From NCBI RefSeq assembly GCF_013266755.1, contig NZ_JABRWJ010000012.1, positions 62,001-126,000 on the forward strand: a DNA stretch of 64,000 nucleotides, read 5' to 3'. Each line of letters begins with the position of its first letter. The first letter of the stretch is position 1. The DNA is from Pseudaquabacterium terrae (GTDB taxonomy: Bacteria; Pseudomonadota; Gammaproteobacteria; Burkholderiales; Burkholderiaceae_C). Shown piece after piece: positions 7,751 to 14,943 of the stretch. The notes below the pieces were generated by a model, which was not told the DNA's origin, made no database searches, and saw nothing but the letters and a program-made list of their open reading frames with translations. Position numbers and translations under genes: made by a program.

Positions 7751-8749
7751 TTGAGCACCGATGACGCGTACGTCGAGCTCGGCCTGGCGCCGGGCGCCAG
7801 CGAGAGCGAAGTCAAGGCTGCGTGGCGCCGCCTGGTGTCGCGCTGGCATCCCGACCGCAATCGCTCACCCGATGCGGCGGCACGCATGCAGCGCGTCAAC
7901 GGCGCTTATGAACGCATCCGGCTCGCTGTCGGCATCGATGCACCGGCGGACACCGGCGCGGCAGGCTCCGGCCGCACGGTGCGCCAGCGCGTGCGCTTGT
8001 CGCTGGAGGACGCGGCACTCGGCTGCACGCGCGTGCTGCGCGGCCGGCTGGTCGATGACTGCAGCGACTGCCGCGGCCTTGGCACGTTAGTCCAACGCAT
8101 GCCCTGCACCACCTGTGCGGGCTCCGGCCAGGTGCGCGAGAGCCTGTGGTTCGGCTGGCTGTCGGCGCAGGCCCGGTGCAGTGCCTGCGACGGCAGCGGC
8201 CACCTGAACCCGCCCTGCCCGGCCTGCGCCGGCGCGGGCCGGCGCGCCAGCCGCTATCGCCGCACGGTGCGCTTTCCCGCCGGCCTGCGCCAGGGCGACG
8301 TGCTGAACGCCGAAGGTGCAGCCGGCCAGCAGGGCGGCTTCGACGGCACGCTGGAGCTGCACGTCGAGGTCAGCGCGCATCCCTTCTTCGTCGTCGGCGA
8401 CGACGGCACGCTGCGCTGCGAGATGCCGGTCGACGGCTTCGCGTGGATCGCCGAGACCTGGGTCGACGTGCCGACGCTCGAAGGCCTGCAGCAGATCCGC
8501 CTGCGGCGCGGCCGCCACGTCTACCGGCTGCGCGGCCAGGGCCTGCCGCTCGAGCGGGGCGACGGCGAACGCGGCGACTATGTGGTGACCATCGCGCCGG
8601 TGTTCGCCGAGGCACCGAGCCCGCGCCAGCGGGCCTTGCTGGAGCAGCTGGCCGAGGCCGCCGCGGCGGCGCCGGCCGAGGCGGCGCGGGACTGGCACAC
8701 GACGCTGCAGGCGTGGGACCGGCAGCGGCGCCGGGATGGCGCCGCGTAA
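7751..8749 (+). CDS. Type-I-like J-domain protein with DnaJ zinc finger but no G/F region
   Basis: 332-residue DnaJ relative. J domain at about residues 4-60 with the HPD motif (33-35) that stimulates DnaK. A four-repeat zinc-binding region follows at about 105-175 (CSDCRGLG, CTTCAGSG, CSACDGSG, CPACAGAG), then a C-terminal substrate-binding domain. The Gly/Phe-rich linker of true DnaJ is absent, and the J domain is joined by a short Ala/Gly stretch. This is therefore a specialised cochaperone rather than housekeeping DnaJ. Start: TTG at 7751 with GGAGG at 7740-7744, giving a J domain at the very N-terminus; an upstream in-frame start at 7646 has no SD. Divergent from the bufferin operon. Confidence 0.85.
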   Translation: MSTDDAYVELGLAPGASESEVKAAWRRLVSRWHPDRNRSPDAAARMQRVNGAYERIRLAVGIDAPADTGAAGSGRTVRQRVRLSLEDAALGCTRVLRGRLVDDCSDCRGLGTLVQRMPCTTCAGSGQVRESLWFGWLSAQARCSACDGSGHLNPPCPACAGAGRRASRYRRTVRFPAGLRQGDVLNAEGAAGQQGGFDGTLELHVEVSAHPFFVVGDDGTLRCEMPVDGFAWIAETWVDVPTLEGLQQIRLRRGRHVYRLRGQGLPLERGDGERGDYVVTIAPVFAEAPSPRQRALLEQLAEAAAAAPAEAARDWHTTLQAWDRQRRRDGAA

Positions 8750-8759
8750 AACAAGAAAA

Positions 8760-8775
8760 CCCGCCTCACGGCGGG
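8760..8775 (-). terminator. Rho-independent terminator of the PEP-CTERM gene
   Basis: Perfect stem CCCGCC-TCAC-GGCGGG. Read on the minus strand it is followed by TTTTCTTGTTTT, a good T-rich tract, so it terminates the gene ending at 8798. It may also stop the convergent J-protein transcript. Confidence 0.8.
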
Positions 8776-8797
8776 CCCTGCAGCGAGGAGATCCGGA

Positions 8798-9346
8798 TCA
8801 GCGGCGGCGGCGTGCACCCGCCAGGCCGGCGAGTGCGAAGCCCACCAGGGCGAGCGTCGCGGGCTCCGGAACGCCGGCCGGGGAGCGGTCGTAGTCGACT
8901 CCGGTCGGATCATTCATCGCCGAGCAACCCGCACCGAAGCTTTGGCAATGCAGCGACAAGCCGCCGTTCAGCGAGCGCGTGTAGTCGGCTGCAAACGAAA
9001 TGGTGCTGGTAAGCGCGCCGCCCGACCAGAAGAAGAGATCGAGTTCGACCGAGTCGGCGATGTCGCCGGCAAAGTTTTCGGTCCAGCCGGACAGGTTCAC
9101 CGACGGTCCGGTGGCGATCACGTAGTGGGGGTTGACGAGTGTCGCCGTCCAGCCGGCAGGCAGCGTCGTGATGCCCAAGGCGTCGAAAGGACCCGCGCCG
9201 GTGTCGCCGGTGATGAAGAACTCGGCGGTTGCCGTGGGCCCGCAGCCGCCGCAACTCTGCGTGACGGCCCACGCGTGCGCCCCGGTGGAACAGAAGATCG
9301 AAAGCGCCGCGACGCCAGCCGCGGTGAGCCACTTTTTGAGATTCAT
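8798..9346 (-). CDS. PEP-CTERM sorting-domain protein
   Basis: 182-residue exported protein. It has a signal peptide at about residues 1-25 (ending GAHA) and a C-terminal PEP-CTERM tripartite signal at 159-182: VPEPATLAL, a hydrophobic helix and a GARRRR tail. Such proteins are recognised by an exosortase, cut at the PEP motif and directed to the cell surface or extracellular matrix. The mature part has four cysteines in CGGC and CQSFGAGC and a beta-rich composition; its own function is unknown. No exosortase or EPS genes are in the window. A Rho-independent terminator follows immediately. Confidence 0.9.
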   Translation of the reverse strand: MNLKKWLTAAGVAALSIFCSTGAHAWAVTQSCGGCGPTATAEFFITGDTGAGPFDALGITTLPAGWTATLVNPHYVIATGPSVNLSGWTENFAGDIADSVELDLFFWSGGALTSTISFAADYTRSLNGGLSLHCQSFGAGCSAMNDPTGVDYDRSPAGVPEPATLALVGFALAGLAGARRRR

Positions 9347-9592
9347 GGGAGAGAACTTGTCGAAGTTGAAACCGACACAGTTAGCAACAAGTAGGCCAGT
9401 AGCCTGCGGGCAAGCGGATTCAAGGATCTACGAGAGTTCCAGGTAGCTTGTCACGGGCGCCTGTAAAGGAATCCGACATTCGGTGCGCCGGTCCGACACT
9501 GGCGGCCTAACGAAGAATCGACGCAGCGGCGTGCGGCGTGGCGACGAGGGCCAGCTGCGCTGAAGCCACGCCATCGGCCTGGCTGAGCCAGA

Positions 9593-10216
9593 TCAGAGCT
9601 CGCCCGACTCCGCCGGTCCGCGCGCCTCGGCCACGGCCGCCAGCGCCTCGAGCTGCCGCGCAAACAGGAAGGCCTCGGCCGCCTGCAGCGTCGGCAGCCG
9701 CGGGCGCTTGACACCGTCGCGCTCGACCAGGCCGCCGCCGACGCAGGCGCCGTCCTCGAACAGGTCGTAGCCGGTCTTGTCGATCAGCATCGGCGGATGC
9801 GCGCGGTTCGGACACGGCGTGAAGCAGCGGAAGCTCGCCGGGCGCGCGGTGCACTGCGAGCGGCCGGCCTTGATCGGCACGTCCTCGATCAGCGGCCGCG
9901 CCACCGGCGCTTCATGCACCGGCTTGAGCGGCGTTTCGCGCCGCCACTCGAGCCACTGCATGCGGATCGCGCGCGCCTGCGGACACTCGCCTTCCGGGCA
10001 GGTCAGCCGCAGCAGCACGTGCCGCTCGACGCGGATGCCGTTGCACCAGTACTGCAGGCGCCGGCGGCCCTTGTGGTCGATGCGCGCCGCCACTGCCACC
10101 ACCAGCGGGCCGACGGGGGCCCGCACCGTCAGCGTCCCCCGTTCACGCGTGCCGAACGGTGCACCCTCGGGCACCTGGCGCTCGATGCGGGCGATCAGTT
10201 CGAGGACGGTGGTCAT
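9593..10216 (-). CDS. Hypothetical protein with scattered cysteines
   Basis: 207-residue protein with no family I recognise. It is hydrophilic and has no signal peptide. Cysteines fall in YWCNG, LTCPEGEC, SQCTARP, FRCFTPC and GACVGG, so metal binding is possible but no tight finger is evident. The start is placed at the ATG complementary to 10214-10216 (MTTVLELIARIERQVPEG); the longer open frame to 10333 is translated intergenic repeat and is discarded. The gene is alone between the PEP-CTERM gene and a dispersed repeat. Confidence 0.6.
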   Translation of the reverse strand: MTTVLELIARIERQVPEGAPFGTRERGTLTVRAPVGPLVVAVAARIDHKGRRRLQYWCNGIRVERHVLLRLTCPEGECPQARAIRMQWLEWRRETPLKPVHEAPVARPLIEDVPIKAGRSQCTARPASFRCFTPCPNRAHPPMLIDKTGYDLFEDGACVGGGLVERDGVKRPRLPTLQAAEAFLFARQLEALAAVAEARGPAESGEL

Positions 10217-10313
10217 GTGCCCGCCCGGCCGCCCGAAGGGCACAGCGCCCCAAGGATCCCGCAGGGGATCCTTCGGATCCCAGGGGGCCGCGAACGAAGT
10301 GAGCTGGGGGGTG
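10217..10313. repeat. Dispersed GC-rich intergenic repeat, copy with an internal insertion
   Basis: Reverse complement of the repeat at 2759-2830 (CCCGCCCGGCCGCCCGAAGG ... GGGGGCCGCGAACGAAGTGA). It is split by about 30 extra bases that themselves fold: AAGGATCC-CGCAG-GGGATCCTT at about 10252-10273. Confidence 0.75.
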
Positions 10314-10462
10314 TCATTGTTGCCATGGTGCACCCAAAACGGAGAACTGCATCACGCCGGCGCGTCATTCGCTTCAGCGGCGCGGACCAAGGTCACATGC
10401 GCGCCTGGGGCGGCCGGCGCAAGACTGCCTTCGCCGCATCCCGCGCCTACCGAGGTCCCGCC

Positions 10463-12856
10463 ATGCAACGCCGTACCGCAGCCGCGATCCTGAGCGCCCT
10501 GCTCGCCGCACCGGGCATCGCCGCGCACGCCGCGGTACTGACCCCGCACCCGATCGTCTTCGTCACGCAGGTCCCGGTGACCGGCGACTTCACCAACATC
10601 GGGTCGACCTTCGGCCACCACCTGTCGCGCCAGCAGGCGGTGCCGCGCGGCGGCGACCTGTGGATCCGCTACACCGACGGCACGCTGCGCAACCTGACGG
10701 CAGCGGCCGGCATCAGCGCGAGCGGCCTGCTCGGCGCCAACGCGATCGCCGTGCGCGACCCCTCGCCGCACTGGGACGGCCAGAAGATACTCTTCAGCGC
10801 GGTGATCGGCGCGCCGACGGTGCGCTACGAAGAGCCCGCGACCTACTGGCAGCTGTACGAGATCAGCGGTCTCGCAGCGAACCAGACGCCGGTGATCACC
10901 AAGGTGCCGAACCAGCCGGCGAACTACAACAACGTCAACCCGATCTACGGCAGCGACGACCGCATCATCTTCGCCAGCGACCGCCCGCGCAACGGCGAGC
11001 GCCACCTCTGGCCGCAGCTCGACGAATACGAGGAAGCGCCGACCGTCAGCGGCCTGTGGAGCCTGGACGCGAAGACCGGCCACCTGCTGCTGCTGAACCA
11101 TTCGCCCTCGGGCGCCTTCACGCCGAGCATCGACAGCTTCGGCCGCGTGATCTTCACGCGCTGGGACCACCTGCAGCGCGACCAGCAGGCCGACGGCGAC
11201 CGCGCCGGCAACAGCGACTACGGCACCTTCAACTACGCCAGCGAAAGCGCAAGCGCCGCGCGCCTGAACGACCGCAGCGAGGTCTTTCCCGAGCCGCGGC
11301 AGACGGTGGGCAACGTCAGCGAGCACCGCTTCAACCAGTTCTTCCCGTGGCAGATCAACGAGGACGGCACCGAGGAGGAGACGCTGAACCACGTCGGCCG
11401 CCAGGAGCTGGCGGGCTACGGCACGCAGAGCTTTCTCGACGATGCGAACCTGCGCGAATGCTGCGACATCGACACCCGCTTCAACCGCTTCCGGCTGAAC
11501 AACGACAACCTGCTGCACCTGAAGGAAGACCCGAGCCGGCCGGGCCGCTTCGTCGGCACCAGCCCGCAGGAGTTCGGCACGCATGCGGCGGGGCAGCTGG
11601 TCAGCATCAACGGCGCGCCCAGCGTCAACCCCGACCAGATGGCGCTGACCTGGCTGACGGCGCAGGCCACCGCCTTCGCGACCGAGGAAGGCAGCACGCC
11701 CGACCCCGCCCACTCCGGCCTCTACCGCGACCCGCTGCCGCTGTCGGACGGCCGGCTGATCGCCTCGCACACCAGCGAGACGCGCACCGACCGCAACGAG
11801 GGCAGCAATGACGCGCCACGTTCGCGTTATGAATTCCGGCTCAAGCTGGTCAGCGCCGACGCCGGAGGCAGCCATCGCGCCGGCGAGCCGCTGACCGGCG
11901 GCATCAGCAAGACCGTCAGCTGGTACGACCCCGACAACCTCATCACCCACACCGGGCCGCTGTGGGAGCTCAATGCCGTCGAGCTGAAAGCCCGTGCGCG
12001 GCCGCCGCGCCGCAGCAGCGCGCTGCCGGCGCCGGAGCAGCAGGTCTTCGCGGAGGAAGGCGTCAACGTCACCGCGTTCCAGGATTACCTGCGCCAGAAC
12101 GACTTGGCGCTGATGGTCAGCCGCAACGTCACGCTGCGCGACAAGGCCGATCGGCAGCAGCCGTTCAACCTGCGCGTCAGGGGCGGTGCCAGTGCCGCCG
12201 GCGCGAGCGGCAGGGTCTACGACGTCAGCCACCTGCAGCTCGTGCAGGGCGACCAGGTACGCGGCATCGGCGGCACGGCCAACCCGAGCCCGGGCCGCCG
12301 CGTGCTGGCGCAGGTGATGCACGAGCCCAAGGCCGCCAACCCGTTCCAGGGTGTCAAGGGCGCCGTCGCGCTGGCGCCGGATGGCTCGGTGGCCGCGCTG
12401 GTGCCGGCGCAGCGGGCGATGAGCTGGCAGCTGACCAACGGCGAGACGCCTGTCGTGCGCGAGCGCTACTGGATCACGTTCCAGAAGGGCGAAATCCGCG
12501 TCTGCGCGTCGTGCCATGGCGTCAACCAGGCCTCGCAGGCCGGCGGCGGCGAACCGCAGAACCCGCCCGAGGGCCTGCGGCGACTGCTGCGGCTGTACAA
12601 GGCCGGCCTGACGCTGCCCAACGAGGACCGGGTGTTCAACTGGGCCGAGCGCATCTACCCGGACAACTTCCTGCCGAAGAACCCGGCCACCGCCACGGCC
12701 GCCGGCTACACCTACCGCTACTACAGTGCGACCGACGAATACGTCGGCGTGAAGGACGGCAAGGTGTACTACTTCAAGCCGGGGGCGATCCCGGCGCCGG
12801 CCGACGTCGGCGCGCTGCAGCAGTTCCTCGACCAGGCGAAGAAGGCGGGGTACTGA
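10463..12856 (+). CDS. Large exported protein with TolB-like propeller and CxxCH haem motif (HzsA-related)
   Basis: 797-residue secreted protein. It has a signal peptide at about 1-24 (ending AAHA). A long beta-rich region follows, with TolB/WD-like blades such as IWIRYTDGTLRNLT-type, DPSPHWDGQKILFSA and DDRIIFASDRPRNG. A single c-type haem attachment motif, CASCH, lies at residues 681-685. The last 60 residues hold a YPDNF...YRYYSATDEYVGVKDGKVYYF motif that recurs at the C-terminus of many Burkholderiales secreted proteins. The organisation resembles proteins annotated as related to hydrazine synthase subunit A; there is no reason to think it makes hydrazine. Start at 10463 gives the signal peptide. 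Convergent with the amidohydrolase gene, 6 bases away. Confidence 0.7.
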   Translation: MQRRTAAAILSALLAAPGIAAHAAVLTPHPIVFVTQVPVTGDFTNIGSTFGHHLSRQQAVPRGGDLWIRYTDGTLRNLTAAAGISASGLLGANAIAVRDPSPHWDGQKILFSAVIGAPTVRYEEPATYWQLYEISGLAANQTPVITKVPNQPANYNNVNPIYGSDDRIIFASDRPRNGERHLWPQLDEYEEAPTVSGLWSLDAKTGHLLLLNHSPSGAFTPSIDSFGRVIFTRWDHLQRDQQADGDRAGNSDYGTFNYASESASAARLNDRSEVFPEPRQTVGNVSEHRFNQFFPWQINEDGTEEETLNHVGRQELAGYGTQSFLDDANLRECCDIDTRFNRFRLNNDNLLHLKEDPSRPGRFVGTSPQEFGTHAAGQLVSINGAPSVNPDQMALTWLTAQATAFATEEGSTPDPAHSGLYRDPLPLSDGRLIASHTSETRTDRNEGSNDAPRSRYEFRLKLVSADAGGSHRAGEPLTGGISKTVSWYDPDNLITHTGPLWELNAVELKARARPPRRSSALPAPEQQVFAEEGVNVTAFQDYLRQNDLALMVSRNVTLRDKADRQQPFNLRVRGGASAAGASGRVYDVSHLQLVQGDQVRGIGGTANPSPGRRVLAQVMHEPKAANPFQGVKGAVALAPDGSVAALVPAQRAMSWQLTNGETPVVRERYWITFQKGEIRVCASCHGVNQASQAGGGEPQNPPEGLRRLLRLYKAGLTLPNEDRVFNWAERIYPDNFLPKNPATATAAGYTYRYYSATDEYVGVKDGKVYYFKPGAIPAPADVGALQQFLDQAKKAGY

Positions 12857-12862
12857 CAGGCC

Positions 12863-14314
12863 TCAGGGCAACCCGCCCTGCAGCTGCCGCAGCGCAAGGA
12901 ACTCACCCCGCGTGCGCGGCCCGTAGGTCGCGAAGCTCGGCTGCGGATCGTTCAGGTACTCGGCCTTGCGCTGGCCCACGCCGTCCTTGCGCAGCTTCAT
13001 GCGCATGGCGTCCGGTTGCAGGCCGTAGACCTCGGCCGCATTGAGGCCGAAGATCCGGCGCTTGAGCGCCGGCGTCAGCGCGGGGTAGCCGTACTTCTGC
13101 TGGAACTCCTCGCTGATCTGGAAGGCGCGAAAGGCCTGGATCTGGTCCTGCGGGCTGCCGTACCAGATCGAGTCGGTGCCCCACAGCACGCGCTGCTCGC
13201 CGAAGGCCTTCAGCAGCTTGCCGAGCAGGTGCGCCGCCTGCTCGGGATCGCGCATCACGTAGCGCCAGGTGCTGCCGAGCTCGGCATACACATTGCGCGG
13301 CGAGCCGGCCTCCTGCAGCGAGCGGATCAGCACGTCGACGCCGGCGCGCGCCTGCGGGTCGTAGGGGCCCTCCTTGACGCCCGGATCGAAGCCGGCGTGG
13401 TAGACGAGGAAGCGCATGTCGGGATGGCGCTTCGCCGCCGCGCCGATGTCGCGCGCGGTCGAGAACTCGTGGCCACGCGCACCGAACGGCAGGCCCTTGT
13501 GGACCGCAATGTTGCGCACGCCGAGCTTGCGTGCCTGCTCGATGAACGGTGTGCCGAAACGTTCGTCGTCGAGGAAGAAGCCGGCGGGGCCGTCAGCGGG
13601 ACCGAACTGCGTGTAGGTCTTGAAGGCGTGAATGCGATAGCGCTCAGTCTGAGCGGCCATGCCTTCGAGCTCGCCGCGCAGGGTCGGCATGCAGCGGCCG
13701 TGCAGCAGCAGGCGCTCGCTGCCATCGAGCGCGCGCGCCGTGTCGCGCGTCGCGCCGGCGGCCTCGAAGTCCAGCGGGTTGGTGTCGGCGCCGCCCGGCA
13801 CGTGCGACAGCACGCCCATCGCGGTATCGCTGTCGAGGAACACGTCCTTCAGCAGCGCACCGCTGGAGAAGCATTCGATGTGGTCGGCCTGGCCGCAGTT
13901 GCTGTTGAGCATGCTGCGGAAGGCGTTCGGTCCGGCGCGCTGGCGCCAGGCGCCTTTCGGGTTCACGTGGTGCAGTTGCACGTCGAAGATGAACTCGTCG
14001 CCGGCCAGCGCCTGCTCGGCCGCGGCCAGCTCGAACGGCGCCTCCGCGGGCAGCTCGAAACCACCGCCGCGACGGCCGGCGGCGGCGAACGCGCGATCGA
14101 AGGCACCCAAGGTCGCCGCGGCACCGAGCAGCGAGGCCAGGTAGTGGCGACGCGACTGGCCGACGCGGCGCGCGGCATCGGTCAACGCTTCGTGCGCCAA
14201 GCCTCGCGCGTGGCGCGCGGCGGCATCGAGCGGCACCGGTTGGAATTCGCCGTTGGAGGTGCTGTCGAGCTTGACCGGCAGGCGGCGCGGGTCGGGATCA
14301 GGTGACGAAGTCAT
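12863..14314 (-). CDS. Amidohydrolase-2 family protein, probably Tat-exported
   Basis: 483-residue metal-dependent hydrolase-like protein of the amidohydrolase-2 (PF04909) type. A twin-arginine-like stretch SRRHYLASLLGAAATLGAF lies at about residues 54-72, after a long hydrophilic N-terminus, and suggests export by Tat. In the barrel, FDVQLHHVNP stands where this family has its first metal-ligand strand; MRFLVYHAGFD and VLWGTDSIWYGSP correspond to the later His and Asp strands. The C-terminus ends ILGLNAAEVYG-like (FGLNAAEVYGL), typical of the family. The substrate is unknown. sixA is 34 bases upstream on the same strand and may be cotranscribed. Confidence 0.8.
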   Translation of the reverse strand: MTSSPDPDPRRLPVKLDSTSNGEFQPVPLDAAARHARGLAHEALTDAARRVGQSRRHYLASLLGAAATLGAFDRAFAAAGRRGGGFELPAEAPFELAAAEQALAGDEFIFDVQLHHVNPKGAWRQRAGPNAFRSMLNSNCGQADHIECFSSGALLKDVFLDSDTAMGVLSHVPGGADTNPLDFEAAGATRDTARALDGSERLLLHGRCMPTLRGELEGMAAQTERYRIHAFKTYTQFGPADGPAGFFLDDERFGTPFIEQARKLGVRNIAVHKGLPFGARGHEFSTARDIGAAAKRHPDMRFLVYHAGFDPGVKEGPYDPQARAGVDVLIRSLQEAGSPRNVYAELGSTWRYVMRDPEQAAHLLGKLLKAFGEQRVLWGTDSIWYGSPQDQIQAFRAFQISEEFQQKYGYPALTPALKRRIFGLNAAEVYGLQPDAMRMKLRKDGVGQRKAEYLNDPQPSFATYGPRTRGEFLALRQLQGGLP

Positions 14315-14348
14315 CGCAGCGCTCCGGTCACGGGGGGTGCGCATGAGC

Positions 14349-14828
14349 TTACACGTCGAGCGACGCCTGCACCGGCGCACACTCGCCGACCTCCGCCCAC
14401 GCATCGCCGTCGTAGCGAAACTCGGCCACCGCGCACGTCGGCATCGCGCCGATCGCCGGCGACAGCCGTTGCGCGAGCTCGGTGAACTCGGGGTTGTGGC
14501 CGAACAGCATCACGCTGTCCACGGCCGCGCCGTCGAGCGCATGCACGATTTCCAGCAGCGTGGCGACGCTGCTGGCATAGATTCGCTCGTCGACGACGAT
14601 GCGCCCGCGCGCAATGCCGAGCTGGTCGGCGACGAGCTGCGCCGTCGTCAATGCCCGCAGCGCCGGGCTCGCGATCATCAGCGCCGGCTTCACGCCGCGC
14701 GCTGCGAGCCGGCGGCCGGCCTGCGCCGCTTCGCCGAGGCCGCGGTCGTCCAGGGCGCGCTCGCGGTCCGAGCGCGCGGTTCCGCCCGGCGCGGCATGGG
14801 CATGGCGAACGAGGAACAGGGTCTTCAT
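14349..14828 (-). CDS. sixA: Phosphohistidine phosphatase SixA-like
   Basis: 159-residue histidine-phosphatase-fold protein. The N-terminus MKTLFLVRHAHA carries the RHG-like (here RHA) catalytic motif with His9. ASPALRALTTAQ and a second His in MLFGHNPEF complete the active site. SixA dephosphorylates histidine-phosphorylated proteins (HPt domains, PTS proteins); the exact target here is not known. Length agrees with SixA (about 160 residues). Start is the ATG complementary to 14826-14828. Divergent from the LuxR-type regulator. Confidence 0.88.
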   Translation of the reverse strand: MKTLFLVRHAHAAPGGTARSDRERALDDRGLGEAAQAGRRLAARGVKPALMIASPALRALTTAQLVADQLGIARGRIVVDERIYASSVATLLEIVHALDGAAVDSVMLFGHNPEFTELAQRLSPAIGAMPTCAVAEFRYDGDAWAEVGECAPVQASLDV

Positions 14829-14943
14829 CTCGGGTCTCCGCGGCGCGTCGGCGCCGGTGGGCATTGTCCGCGCGCGGCCATCACGCGCCGGGCGCGCCGT
14901 GGGAGGCGCTGCGCTACGATGCCTCGCCCGCCGAGAGACGCTG

